A stretch of DNA of 64,000 nucleotides, from contig QANY01008725.1 in NCBI GenBank assembly GCA_003255025.1, positions 62,001 to 126,000 on the forward strand. The letters run 5' to 3'. Numbering within the stretch: the first letter of the stretch is position 1; every line of letters begins with the position of its first letter. The notes under the pieces were generated by a model. The model did no database searches and was not told where the DNA came from. It saw nothing but the letters and a program-made list of their open reading frames with translations. The stretch is from Datisca glomerata. Taxonomy: Eukaryota > Streptophyta > Magnoliopsida > Cucurbitales > Datiscaceae. Of this stretch, positions 24,263-37,544 are shown one piece after another. Both the position numbers and the translations under genes were made by a program.

Positions 24263-27200
24263 CTAAGAAGAAGGCTGCTGCAGTACCCGACATCGATATT
24301 CTCCCAATGCCCAAATGGGGAATATATTTCTGTAAGCAGCATATGTTATCATACAATTCCTGTTAAACACCCCCATTATCTCCTGTAATCACACCCATAA
24401 CATATAGGACAATCAATTCATGTTCTGAACAGTAATTTAAAACACAGAGCAACAGGGCTTGTTATAATCTTACCTGTTGAGGATAATCCCCGTCCTCCAT
24501 TTGAGCGTTTATCAGATACCTCGCTGCTCGGTGCAATGGCGTTGGGTCTCTCACCGCCTGCTCCATTTGAACAATGGAAAAAAGAAATAAATATGCATAC
24601 AAATTATGTAAACTTTTTTCCATAAAAACTAGCAAAACTACCTGACCCGATTGCAATAATAAAAGAATTCATTTGTACCTGCCCGGCATCAATAAGGGCC
24701 AACATAGCCCATCCAGTATTCACTACATGAGACCTGTCTGAATAGAGATTCGTGTATACCTGTCGAGAAAGCATTCAATATATTTGATTACCAAGATATA
24801 TACAAATAATAACAAACCAAAACAATATTGATACATGTACTTTGTTAAGCTTCTTTCTTACAAAGAGGAAACACTTTGATCAGGAATGGGAATTATTGAC
24901 AGAAAAGAAGTCTTTCGGTTATTGCTAAATGGAAGCAACTTAACCTTTTCTTGACATGAAAGATAACTCTCTCCCCAGCCACCAGAAACAAGCTGTTTGG
25001 ATAAAAGAAAGTCACAAGCTTTGCGTATGCTCGAGCAATTATCGTACTTCTTCCCAGCAGCCACCAGTCCTTTTATGCCGAACCACACTCCATAGGTGAA
25101 GCAAACACCCCAAGAACCATACCTGTTTAAACAAATTTCTTGGCCAATACACGAGAATACAAGAATGGAAAACCAGAATGTGAACTAATTAATTAAACTG
25201 ATGCGAACCATGAACCATCTGATGCTTGTATCTTTTCAATGAATGTAGCAGCTTTTCTGATGCAATCTTCTACTTCTTCAGTTCGATGTGAAGGAAACAA
25301 TTTCTTAAATGACATCAAAGCTTGAATAGCAGCTGAGGTACATTCCACATATCTAGAAAACCATTATAGAAGTAATAAATACAAACAACGAATAAACAAG
25401 TGTTCGCAGGAACTAGTTAAACTCGGGAGGTTATGTCTTACGGGTAGTCAATAACAATGTCACCGAAGGTTTCAGCGGGGTTTATCAACTGCCGATGAGA
25501 AAAGTAAAATAACAGTTAGAAGTAGGTTTCTATGGGTTGTATAGTATAGTAATAAAACAAACTGAAAAGGCAATGAACTACAATTTGGGGAAATTACAGA
25601 CATGATAACAAAAGATTATGTTTTTAAAAGGATGCACTGTGTTCAGAAGACTCTGCTCGAGAGACTTAACAAAAACCAAAAAAATATTAGCACAAACATG
25701 GAAGGAGGCTGGCTACCTCCAACCAACCGTAGGATCTTGTCAATTCATATGTCGCAAAGCCACCATCTCCATTCTGCAAATGGAAAGCAAAAAGTAGAGA
25801 AATATAAGAAGTTGAGAGCAGTAACTTAGTAATAATGCTCTGAGAGCCAGAAAGGGATTAGTTTTTCGAAGGACCGCAAAAATGACCAACTTTCCAGCTC
25901 AAACCGCAAAAATGGACGAAAAATTCTTTTACAAAAATTACATCTGTGTAATTTTTGTAAATAAATCATTTACCCCGGCCATTTTTTTGCAAAAAAAAAA
26001 AGTTATCCAGCCATTTTTGCAGTTTGAGCTGGAAAGTTGACTTTTATTGTCAATTTCCATAGTTTTTTTCTTACACAACTACCGCTGCCGTATGGGTATC
26101 AATTATATTATTTCTACAGTCATCAGAAGAGGAGCAAAACATTTCTGAATAAATTAGCAGTCGTATTCCTTTGTTGTCTTTGCTTTAGTATTAAAGCACC
26201 AAAATGCGAAAGCTTCTATACTGTCATCAAGACTTTCTGCAAACTGTACTATTACTCAAAGAGGATATGCATTTAGCAGAAGCAATGGAAAATACACTAT
26301 GCAGAAACAATTTTCAGATGGAAAGTGGTCGCATACTACCTGTAGTGAGAGAATAACATTTACAGCATCACACAACCGCTTCATGTTTAGCGGTTCACCA
26401 GCAATTTCTGGGGAAATTTTTGATAACAAGAGAACAGCCTGGAGAAAAATAAAAGAGTATTAAGAGTTGTGGCAATAGAAAATGCAAATGGAATATAGAT
26501 AAACTAATTTACCTTTAAACCTTCGGCCGTGCAATCAGAGATGGGCCATCCATGATCAGCAGTTGAGAAAGGCCAGGCACCTTTTGAGATGTGGCGGTAC
26601 CAACGATCCAGATCACCCGGGCAATCTTCTAACACCTTCCAAGCAAAGACAACCAATCAAACAGGAAAAAAAGATAAATATAAATTAGGGAGGTATTAAA
26701 GGCACAATCCAACATATGGATAACACCAAGAAATGAAATTATGAAACCACCTGAGACTTTTTTATATATGTATGTGCTTTCTTAAGAATCGGTCCATATT
26801 CTTCAATAAAGTTAGTTGAAATAATTGCTTGAACTGCAAAGGAAGTGTCCCATAATTGACTTCCATTGTATCCCTGTCACACATTCATTACGTCTTAGAA
26901 AGCAGATTATGCATTTGCAACAAAAATATTGTGGAGGTCACTGATTAGTTCAAGATTACAGCAGATGGACCTGCATTTTCATGCCATCTTCAGCAATCCA
27001 CAAATAATCGTAGATTCTTGGAAGATGCAGCTTAAAGGCCTCTGAATTTGGATCTTCCACCCAACAGCAAAGCATATTTAAGACCTGTAAAATCAGTAGA
27101 TAACTCAAAATGTAGTTATAATGGAGCGTTGAGATAACTCAAATTGTAGTAATAAAGGAAACTTGAGCAAAACTTCTGAATAATGAGTACCGTCCCATTC

Positions 27201-30200
27201 TATGGAATATATAATTTGACCAAAAGGCGGCACTACTGAGATTGGTCATTCGTGTTGGAATGTTGTCCCACATCGCCTAAACTTGCTCATTCTGTGCTAG
27301 TTATAAAGCTCTAGTGCCCCTCTCCTTGACACCTAGGTTTTAAAGAGTGATCGGGCTGGGCTTTTCAACTTAGTATCAGAGTCTGGTTGGGCCTTTGTTT
27401 GTGTCACTTTAGTTCGGTTCTTTGTCTACTTAGTTCAGATTGTTTGGCACACTGCTTAGTTCGGCTACCGTGTTGTGATCCAGGAGGGTGTGTTGGAATG
27501 TTGTCCCACATCGCGTAAACTTGCCTATTATGTGCTAGTTATAAGGTTCTAGTACCCCTCTCTTTAACACCTACGTTTTAAGGAGTGATCGGGCTGGATT
27601 TTTCAACTATTCGAAAGAGAGAAACTGAGAGCAGTGGACGCATCAAAAGTATCTCTTAACTGATCAATTCTCTCAAACATCTCGAAGAGTTAATCTGTAC
27701 TCTATAGCTTTCGAACTATATTACGACTATCCTCGACTTATAGGAACTATGAAATGAAAGTTCAAAATTGTGAATAAGTACCTTATTTACAGGTCCTATA
27801 CAAATATAACGAGTATTCTCATCTTCATAGTGTATGTGCTCAATCGTAGTCCGTATAGCCTTTTCTCTCAATTTTTTTCCTGGCCAATGCATTAAAATTG
27901 GTTCAACAGCCTTATGAAGAGATCCCCAGAGAACATCCTGTACCCATGGATGTGGATAGTACAAATCTTCCTGCAAGCACCAAATCGCTTATATCAATGT
28001 TCCTGTAATCTATGCAGTTCACAATATTCAAAAACTGCAGATGTTTCACTTTTTGAAGTAGTGTAATGGGAAAATGAAGACATGCAGTTCCTGTAATAAG
28101 AGGAGTCATATGTAAACCAACCTTTGCACATAGGTTACGAGCCTCATTCCAATCTATTTCGTGGTATGGAGCGTTATAGAGTTCTTTTCTCAATGACAAC
28201 ACGGTTGGTGTGATTGGACCAACAAACCTCTTCCCATATAAGTAAGACATTGGCAGATAGACCATCCGGCAATGACACCACATCCTCCCTGCACCATAGG
28301 ATGTGAATAACTTTCTTACTTTTCAGTCTGGGTCTTTGAAATATGTTAACATTCTTCATTTCTGGACAACAAAAACTAATGTTTTCTACATGATCAATAA
28401 AGTAACTAAAGACGACTGAATGTAGTAAATACTATGTGAATGTGTCATTGCAGAATCCATAAAGAGGACTGAACCTGGATGAATAGGGAACGTGTAAGGA
28501 AGAAGCCAGATCTCAGGGGGCAAGGGATTATTGCCAGACCATTCGTAAACTCCAAGTACCTAATACAAACAAGAAACAAACACTGATTTCAAAATGACCT
28601 CATCATAGCACAAGTAAACATAAACTTCTTTTTCGAATCAGTAAGATGAAGGTTGGATTCTGAACTGAAAGCCACATTTTTCCCCATGAAGTTATAGCCG
28701 TAGCACCACCATGGTCCAGAATCCACTGACGCCCTCTCTCCATTGCGCCTTGTCCATCATTAGCTCCTTCACCGAGCAATCTCAGAGTGACATAGTTCAA
28801 AACTGAACCAAACATGGTGCTATGGCCCTCGATATGTAAGCCCCACCCACCATCTTTGCTCTGCAATTAGTAATTACATATTTACATTAAGAAAGACCTC
28901 ATCATATGGAAAACTCAGTAAACTATTGAAGATACCAATTACCAAATTAGAACCTAAATATAGCAGAGGAATGGCTTCAAAGAGTTCAATGCTTATAATG
29001 TAAAGAAGAAATCCTTGCCTGATGATTATAGAGATAGCGGCAGATCTCCTTCTTATGTTCTTTGGATAAAACTGTATTCAATGCCCCCGTGATAGATAGA
29101 GTTATTACCTATTCCACCATAAGACAACTTAATAAAAAAAGCTCATTTCTTTTTTCTTTCGAAGAAAAATGAAAAAGGAAGATAAATGATAGCTCCTTCC
29201 AATGCATTTTGCTGAGTAGTTAAGAAACATGATTTGTAACTGAATATTTTCACAAGCAAAGCGCAGCTGTAGAAAGATTTATACACACCAAACCAGGCAT
29301 AAGAAACATTGGACCTCCGTAGTCTCCCGGCCAATGTCCGTCATGGGCTTGTAGAGTTGAATAAAAATCTAAGGCCCTTCTCAATGTGTTTGTGACCATC
29401 TCCTCTGTAACATTCTCTGTATCTTTTACTTTCACTTGTCGTAAGATCACACCACCTGAATGCTCCTTAGTAAGCTAGATTTCAATAAGGAGAGACAGAT
29501 GTTAGAACTCGTAACCTAGATGATGAGATTATAATAATAAGGAAAGAAATTCCTAATCAGATGAGGCAATGTAAGCATTTACAGTAGCACTTTCACCATT
29601 TTCAACATAGTAGAACTGAGCAATATAATGGTCTCACTATTTTAAATTGGTACAAGAGAAAGAAGTTTATGCTTCTCATGGTTAGAATGTTAATCGCTCA
29701 GAAAGTTTAAAAAAATTGGTAATCACCGATTAAACAGATAAACATATTTAGAAAGTAATACTCATTCAGATGTTTTGTTTTTCCATCACTTAGCAAACTG
29801 CATAGTAAAAATACACCACCCACTCTTTAACAGAAGTGGCCAGTTCAATATGAATCCAATGAGAAAATCAACTTTTAAGGCTTTTATGGTTAATGACTAG
29901 ATGAATGTAAAGAAAAGAATTAACTTTGAGGTCTTAAGCTTTGGCTCTATTGAAAATCATTTCGAAAAAGATTTCCTATTTTATTTAATAAAAACTGAAA
30001 TCAGCAACAGCAACTAATATACGAGTCTATCTTCCGAATCACTGTCAGACAAGAAGCTGAATTTGGAAAAATTCCATTCGAATAATTACTTCAAATTTTT
30101 TCCCGGTTCACTTTTGTTAAAATTTAAACACAAAACAATATAAGTCAGTTTTTGTATATGCTCTAGAAACTATTCTTAAAAGTTCAGTCGAATTGGGCTC

Positions 30201-31224
30201 TTGAAAATTAGAAAAGATGCACTCGTGGAATCGGATGATATGAATGAGTACTTGGAACTTTTCAATAAATTGGGACCTATTGTCTCTAGTTCATTCAAAT
30301 GACAGAAACATGCCAAGAGTTGTAACATGTAAGCAGACATGTAAGCAGACAGCTTATAATTTCATCATGTTAAACAGGACATAATCTGGCAGATTCTGAA
30401 TTTGTAAAATTCCCATCACCGAATTAATATGAAACGAGGATAATGCTCTGGACTTTGTGATAAATAAATATAAAAAATTAGCTGAAGTAGGTCAAAAGTC
30501 TTAAGAATTATTATTTTAAAAGGTTGACACAGAAAATGCAATGCAACTTCGAGAACCAAGTGGAAGTTTTACAATCGTTAGTTCCAGCAAAACAACAACT
30601 AGAGAACAAGTTCCACTGCTATTCAACACCAACAGTATACCGTTACTCATTAGTTGCTGCTGTTGACTCACAATTCAAAAAAGAAAAATAAGAATTTGTT
30701 CACTTAACGTAATATTCCAATGAAGACAACATGAGACACGAGGTTGCAAAACTGGTGTTGTCTGTCACACCATTGCAACCGACTTAAGCAATCAAAGTAA
30801 TTAAATTCAGAGACGCAATAACTCCTCCTCTCTCTCTTCCAAACACAAAGCAAATTACTTACCCCAGACGCAAGGAAGAAGAATTCCCAATGGAACACAA
30901 CTACCCAAAATAATTGTATTAACTTTGTTATATGTTATGAATCCATTTTTTCAGGGGTTAAATCCAATATTCATTTACACATGCATGCATGCAGATGTGG
31001 GACTTCAATAAAGTGTAAATAAGAACCTGAATGCGCATGAGTAGATCTGAGCTGTGCTTCTTATCAAATCGATTCTTCCAGAAATTTTCACGAGCCTTTT
31101 CGATCTCAGCCAGCTCCTCGGGAGATCCGACCTTGGGATCGAACTCCCAGACTTGACGCCCCACGTGATCGTTCAGACTCCGGAGCCATGGACTCCCTCC
31201 CTCCGCAATCTTCAACTTCCACAT
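24263..31224 (-). CDS. CAS1: Cycloartenol synthase (oxidosqualene cyclase)
   Basis: The enzyme cyclises 2,3-oxidosqualene to cycloartenol, the first committed step of plant sterol synthesis, at the ER membrane. The 18 exons, in transcript order, are 31224-31027, 29474-29289, 29108-29019, 28860-28666, 28559-28475, 28288-28122, 27970-27782, 27084-26971, 26873-26751, 26635-26513, 26438-26340, 25773-25717, 25488-25442, 25352-25209, 25122-24945, 24759-24679, 24557-24474 and 24382-24263. All phases join, giving 759 aa, the same length as Arabidopsis CAS1. Key sites fall at CAS1 numbering: Tyr118, MWCHCR 254-259, Tyr410, His477, Ile481, catalytic Asp483 in DCTAE, Tyr532. Several QW motifs are present, including QAHDGHW and QLVSGGW. 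Intron 3 has a GC donor. An in-frame ATG nine codons upstream (31251) exists, but [10 protein letters not shown] is the family's usual start. The gene looks intact. Confidence 0.97.
25868..26058. mobile_element. MITE-like element in CAS1 intron 11 (family copy 1)
   Basis: Terminal inverted repeats of about 45 bp share the core caactttccagctcaaac and ccatttttgc. The interior includes paired gtaatttttgtaaat text. Related elements sit in two introns of the lanosterol-synthase-like gene. Confidence 0.75.
27248..27613 (+). mobile_element. TRIM (terminal-repeat retrotransposon in miniature) in CAS1 intron 7
   Basis: Two 118-bp direct repeats, 27253-27370 and 27491-27608, start tgttggaatgttgtcccaca and end ttttcaact. 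The 120-bp interior starts with tagtatcagagtctggttgg, a variant tRNA-Met primer-binding site, and ends with the purine-rich ccaggagggtg. A 5-bp target-site duplication, ATTCG, flanks it exactly (27248-27252 and 27609-27613). It has no coding capacity. It lies on the opposite strand to the gene. Confidence 0.9.
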
Positions 31225-31259
31225 TATGACCTTCTCCAATCCAATCACCAATGCGTATA

Positions 31260-31774
31260 GAGAAGTTCCAGCCTTTTTGCTACTAACAACAAAATTGAAG
31301 TCAGATAGAGAATCTAAGAGAGCACAACATTATGGTTTTTCAGGCAATGAGGGGGGAAAGTAAAACGAAATCGAAGAAATCTCTGTTTCTGTTTGGTTAC
31401 TGAGAAAGAACAAAATGAAAACTGAAATTTAAAAAGCAGAAAGTGGTAGCAAAAAGAAGAACGACTTTGGTCCAAGTGGATTCCCTTTTCCTTCTTCACA
31501 GAAACAAACAGAAAGTAAACGAAGATGACAGCATAAAATCAATCAAGCAAGAGAGTGTTCATGAAAAAAGAAAAGAAAGTATCAATTTTTTTCCAGTGAA
31601 ATCGATCCAACTGTACCTAACAATTGTAATTCTGATAGAGAGAGAGAAGTTTTGGATCCAAAATGCGGGAAAGCTTTAGAATTATAAGCATGCAATCTAT
31701 TCAGAAAAATAATATAGAAAAATTACTTATAGTGAAAAAATGAAATTAAGATCCTATTTTGTCTTTCAAAAAGA
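31260..31774. other. CAS1 upstream region
   Basis: This is AT-rich sequence before the CAS1 start codon. On the minus strand it should hold the 5' UTR and promoter. A GA-run (gatagagagagagaag, near 31635) is present. No TATA box can be placed with confidence. Confidence 0.4.
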
Positions 31775-32362
31775 TCTTGTTCCTCTGTAACATATATAAA
31801 AGCACTGAACAATGAAAAATATTTTTATTAATATTTTAAAATATATTATTTATCTGTCAATTAATATTATAAATTTCACATATTTCATATCAAAATCAAT
31901 TAAGATTTAAATTTGTAAAAATGAAAAATTTTTGTATCCTTCTTATCAATTTTTATATCATTATTATAATTATTCATTTTCTATTACACATGAAACAATA
32001 AATGTTTATCGGTAATGCTCCTCTAAGTTCCACTCCCCTGTAATTTGTAAAGTCTCTACAAAATTTTTATTGGATGCACATGAAACAATAAATTTTTATA
32101 CAATTTGCATTTTCATTGATTCCACCTACTTTTTTTGAATTACATTGAATTCACCAGTAACTATTAAATTAATTCACTTGGCTACATTCCACCTATTAAG
32201 AAAATTTAGTATCATCATTGAAATCCTACTAAGAAAATATGAAAATGTGTTTTTCTTAAACACGTAATTGAATTATTTAAAATATTTAAATAGTTACTCA
32301 TGATGAAATTACTGAGCAATTTACATAATCACGTGCAACGCACGCACGTAATAAAAGACTAG
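31775..32362 (+). mobile_element. Probable non-autonomous Helitron
   Basis: The right end has a short hairpin (cgtgcaacgcacg at about 32331-32343) followed by sequence ending in CTAG (32359-32362) and a T. This matches the CTRR end with preceding hairpin of plant Helitrons. A candidate left end is A|TC at 31774-31776, followed by the Helitron-like text catatataaaagcac. No Rep/helicase is present. The left end is a guess. Confidence 0.5.
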
Positions 32363-32781
32363 TTAGTAGAAAGACAAAAATATCTCTGTTAAATCTTGTT
32401 TTAATAAAAAATTCTCAATAAACCACGCTCTAACATTCTATCGTTAAAATTTACACTCGTTAGATCAACGTCTAATAAAAAATTTATTAGACTCTGATCT
32501 AACAGTCACACATTTTAATCGAAATTTCTTAAAAAAATAAAATACCTAATATTTTTCCTCTAAAAATGACTGAATTTCATTATGGATAAAAAAAATCCTA
32601 AAAACGTTTCTCACGCATGTATAAGCCAAGTAAGTAATTCACTTCGTTTTTTTTCTTTTCATTTCGATATAAAAAATATCTGGCTTTGTTACTTTTGTAC
32701 AACAACGAGTAGGGTACCCTATGTCAATAGTTGTTCATTAGCATTTATTATTTCCAACTATCTATATTAATTATATAAATT

Positions 32782-33030
32782 ATATTAATTGTGATGAGTA
32801 CATCTCTACGGTACGTGTCTTGATACCAACAATGTATCTATATCTATCATTGTATCATCTTTATATTCATAATATTAATTGTGATGAGTACATCTCTACG
32901 GTAATGTGTATCTATATTAATTATATTAATTACACTCTATGGTACGTGTCTTGATACCAACATTGTATCTATCTACCATTGTACCAACCATGTGTCTATC
33001 TACCATTGTACCAATAGTGTATCTATCTAT
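32782..33030. repeat. Short imperfect tandem repeats
   Basis: The text attaattgtgatgagtacat with its next 10 bases occurs at about 32783 and again 90 bases later. cttgataccaac and atctatctaccattgtacca recur nearby. This is a small minisatellite-like region between the two cyclase genes. Confidence 0.65.
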
Positions 33031-34200
33031 GATTTTCCAGACCCTTTTTCCCAGTCAGCTCATCCTGCTCGAGCTACTCGGGTAACTCTGGTTCTTTCGA
33101 AGAAGACATTTATCTGAAAAGAGAAATCAACACATTGTTTGATCCATTTGAATGATCAAACCATTTTTCTTTGAATACTCAAGGGGTTTGGGAGGAACAG
33201 CGAGGCGGGGGTAACAACAATCACAAATCTCACGAATCAATTTAAGAATAAACGTATCGGTGGCTCCTATACATGGCTTGTATAGCGTATTGGTACATCT
33301 GGTCATTTTATTAATAGTAAGGGGTACCATCTCTTTTCTCTATCTCGCTATACATGGCTTGTATAGCGATCACCTAGGTGATTCAGTACATGGACTCCTG
33401 AAGAAGAATAGTATATCATAATCTAACACATTTTTTTAAAACTAAATACTAACACATTATGATGATCAATTGAATGTTATCAAATGATTCTACGTGCATC
33501 ACATGTGTGACAAAATATTTTATTATTAAAATTGTGTTGTGACTAGTTTTCTTCTTAGGTTGTCTATATAAATAAAAAAACGCGTGCATAAGATACTCAT
33601 GAGAGTTTATCGTTTCATAAAGTACATAAAATCCAATCTCCCTAAATTTTAACTTTGAATCAAGTACAATCACCTCATCAAAATCTTTACAAAAAATTTA
33701 TAAAGCATCTGAATTTAGCCAAACTTTATACATTTTATTCAGGTAAATCTATTTTCATAATCCATTTCATTTTTCTTACATCAATTTGATTTAAAAGATG
33801 ACATTCTATTAAATTTACAATGCACATTTTCAAAATAAATAAGAAAATGTCAATAATTAAGTATCTAGTTATAAAATATAAATTTCATTTCAATAGCTTT
33901 TTTTAAATAAGATGGACTGACCCTCTAAAAAATACATCATTTAACAATCATGTGTTGAAAAAACCTCAAGCAGTGTCTGTTTATTTATAATAACAAAAAA
34001 TGAGAATTATAGTTGTAAAGAAAAAAGAAAAAAGAAGGTGGCAAAGGAACCCTAATAGCAACCAAATCTAAATAGCTTAAATATTGAATCAGGATTATCT
34101 TCTGTTGAAATGAAAGATGATCCTATTATTGGTGTGTGTGTGTGTGTTATGGTGTGATTTTTCATGATTCTAGATCTTGTTTTAGAAGGAAGGAGATGAG
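33031..34200. other. Intergenic stretch, no gene recognised
   Basis: It contains a near-palindromic text, ctatacatggcttgtatagc, at 33267 and again at 33348, in a region of slightly higher GC (about 33030-33370). The rest is AT-rich. I saw no exon structure. Confidence 0.5.
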
Positions 34201-34259
34201 GAAGGATGATGATTACATATTTGGGAATGGCTTAGGGCTGAATCCAATCTAAAAACTCC

Positions 34260-35240
34260 TCGACATGTTAAAATGTTTCATGCAAAAGAAAACGGTAGTG
34301 AAGGGAAGCCTGAAGTTCTTGGAAACATTTGTCAAAAAGTTTTGATTCAAGACTTGCAAGAAAATATAAAAGATTGTTTTAGGAAGCATTATATAAGGCC
34401 TGATGTCAATCTTATTGCAGCAAGAAGTTCAAGTCAGGCTGCCGTTAAAAACTCTACTATTCTTAGTGATTCTGGATTAGCAGCCGACAATTTACGTTTC
34501 CTAATTCTGCAAGTTTTACTTGTTCTTCTCCTAAGGTTGAACGATTGAAAGATCTTAAAATAAATTCAACAAGGGTAGCTAGACAACATTCTAAAAGTTC
34601 TGCTGATAAGGTAAATCAGTGTTTGGGAAATATCTTGACTGTTCTTGCATTGATGGATAACTACAATGAGAGAGAAGTTAACAGCTTTGGTAAGTGTGTT
34701 ATTTGAAAGGGAAAATTTTTGCTATTATATAAGTTTTGGCATCATTTTTTTAGCAAATTTGGTGGATAGAACATTGATAAAAGATAAAAGTCCTATTTTA
34801 AATATTGGACTAATTTTTGCCAAGTACAGTTTTAGCAAGAAAAATTCTAAGTTGTCATTTGTTGAACCATGGTCTAGGCCTAATACTGGTTTAGAGCATC
34901 AATTGTCATTTTTTGGGGTTCATCTTACTTATAATGCTCTTATTCATCATAGGCAGAAGTATGATTGGACTAGACTGGTTTGGTTCTCTAGTCATATTCC
35001 TAAGTGCTCGTTTATTTCTTATCTTGCTTGTCATAAAAGATTTGCTACCAAGGACAATATCTCTAACTGGTGCTCCGGTGCTGGTTTATCCTGTGTTTTT
35101 TGTCCTCAAGGAGTTGAGATAACTGACCATTTATTATGCTACTGACATGTAACAAGGCTATTCTGGACTCTCTCCTTGTAAAATGTGAGTTGTTTTATGG
35201 TGATTACTCTTGGATTAAGCTCAAGGGATTCTTAGTACCA
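34260..35240 (+). pseudogene. LINE (non-LTR retrotransposon) remnant with zf-RVT domain
   Basis: The open stretch 34666-35145 ends in a segment with WTRLVWFSSHIPKCSFI and a CVFC..H..LLC pattern. This matches the zinc-binding domain at the C-terminus of plant LINE reverse transcriptases. The upstream ORF 34273-34548 is of unknown origin and may or may not belong to the same element. RT palm motifs are not present, so only the 3' part remains. Confidence 0.6.
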
Positions 35241-35250
35241 CAATAATATT

Positions 35251-35750
35251 TTATAACGACTCAGACCTTCACTTAGTATGATATTACCTGCTTTGAATCT
35301 AAACCTGTACGATTTAATTTTTGGGCTTTACTCAAAGGCATCATATCATTAGAAACTCCATCTCTTACTCATGAACCATTACATACAACTTCACCCAGCC
35401 AATATAGGGATTTTGTAGCTTGCCCTATCTTGCCTTACTCCATCTTGTCCCATCTTGTCCTATGGCTCATGCACATTAGGCTCAAAGGATTTTGGTTACC
35501 ACGATCATCCACCATTTGAGGATTCGAGGTCCCCGTTGACCACACATTTATAACGACCTAAAGCCCGACGATTTTGTTCTTGGGCTTTACCCTAAAAGAT
35601 CTCTTACCACTGTGAACTCTATCCCTTATTTATGAGCAATTGCATACAACTTCACCCCAGCCGATGTAGGATTGCGCAGCTTACCCTGCCTTGCCTCACC
35701 CCATCTTGCCCTATGGCTCAGGCGGATTGAGCTCAAGGGATTTTGTACTA
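35251..35750. repeat. Two direct copies of a short LTR-like repeat
   Basis: Copy 1 (about 35251-35490) and copy 2 (about 35548-35750) share ttataacgac, then ttgggctttac, acatacaacttcaccc and tatggctca, then attgagctcaagggattttg-type endings. They are diverged. The layout suggests two LTRs of a small element or a local duplication. No primer-binding site could be placed between them. Confidence 0.6.
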
Positions 35751-36060
35751 GATGTAAGTCCCAACTTTTTTTCGGTTAATATTCTAGTTATTATTATCAT
35801 TATTTCTGTATATAATAATTGTATTTATTAATTTATTTATTTTAGTGACTTATAGTATACACGTTTTTTAATGTAAGCTATATATTATTATTTTGTAATT
35901 AATATAATGTTTGTGTCTGCTGTAGAAATGTATAGGTCATATTATAAATTTTTGGTGCATATAAACAATTATGTCGAAAGTTTATTTTAATTAACTAATT
36001 TTTGGTGTAAAGAGATTAACTATGTTAGAGTTGCGTTATTCGCAGATATAAAATTCGTGT

Positions 36061-37312
36061 TAAGATTGCAATATCAACAATATCACATTATGTTTTATTT
36101 ATGGGTATTTAAATAAATAAATCAGATCTTGTACACGATGACATGAGTCATTGAATAAGATATTGTGAACTGTACGAGACACTTCACTGATATGTTTTTA
36201 TTACTCAAAGTCAATAAAAGAGTTAAGTAAATAATAACTAGATGGGTAAAATGGTAATTTTATATCCGCTCTTGTTACTAATATTCACGAAGTGTAACAT
36301 CGTAAAATATTTTGTAGATCATGAAATAAATATGTTTATTTGCACCAACAGAAAATATAGCACGCATGAATCAAGAGTTGATTCAGCATCGTACTTATAG
36401 TGAAATCGTACGATATTGGAATTAAATAGATCAGAAATTTATGGAGATAAATTAGCCAGGTATTTGAATCACATATCTTTATTCATGTGGGTCTATTTGG
36501 TCTCAAGAGTAGCTCATAAGGACGGGAATGAGAAGCAACATCAGTGGACCAAAACATATTTTGGACTAAGACACACTTCCTGAACCCATATGTGATGTGT
36601 GTCGTTTCTAAACTAGTTAAAAGCAGAATTAATGTTCAAACTAATTAATTTATTATTTTTTAGTTATTAGATAATTAGTAAATAAAAGAAATTAATTAAT
36701 TAATTGAAAGGGATAAGTTTAATTTATCAGTTTTGAGTGATGAATTTGGACACAGAGTTTTGGCTCTAAGGGATATGTAAAATTGCAGAGAGCAGTGTAG
36801 GGAGATGGTGAATTTCAGTAATTTACAATATATGAGTATATGTGTAAATTATGTAATTATTATATAAGGGATTACAATAGGGTTGCATCCCTAACTTAAA
36901 CTTAACTCAATCACAGTGTATGATTATCCAGAGCAATAAATTATTTTTTCTAAAATCATAGTGATGTTTAGAGAGGCTACACTCTATTCCTGACAATATT
37001 CTTGCGAGACATACTTCTGAATCCTATGAATGGTTATTGGTGTGGAGATTGATTTGAGTTCTGTGAATCTCAAGAACGAGATACGTGAGACAATAAATTT
37101 GATCCTGCTAATTCGGAAATTACCCATTACAAGAAAATATAAAAATTATTTTTATTTCTTCTCGATACGTTTATCTAAACATGTATGATCATTGTATAAT
37201 TTTATATTTAATATGATTAAATATTTTTTTTTAATTTTTTTTTTATAATCCAGCCATGAACAGTTTGGGTTTTCATTAATTTTTTCATCAAATTGTTAAA
37301 CCTGATCCAACA
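36061..37312 (+). repeat. Copia-type LTR fragment, plus orientation
   Basis: It shares long collinear similarity with the reverse complement of about 53740-54900. Shared texts include gaccagtcaataaaagagtta-like sequence, gctcttgttact, tttgcaccaacagaaaa, gcatgaatc and atttatggagataaat. It ends in ccaaca at 37307-37312. The left part is truncated near 36061 and no internal region follows. Confidence 0.7.
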
Positions 37313-37544
37313 GCATAGTGGTAGCCATTCTTCTCCCTAAGAGAGTTAAGTAAATGAAATTCATTTAAATCTAACTCTAAACCACGGTTCAGAGAGTCAA
37401 AACCTAACAAAATTCTATGGGTATCCTGGGGTGAATTGGGTTGGAGAAAGGTCATGATAATGAAAAAATTGCTGAAAAAGATGAGAAATATGAAACTGAA
37501 AACCTAAAGCTATATACATTGTTTGAAAATTTAGAACTCCAGGG

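Noticed and set aside
31054..31260. Plus-strand ORF of 68 codons over CAS1 exon 1
   Set aside because: It is the reverse complement of a well-supported cyclase exon and has no features of its own.
33127..33330. Minus-strand ORF of 67 codons
   Set aside because: No recognisable motif and it overlaps the duplicated near-palindrome region; chance is more likely.
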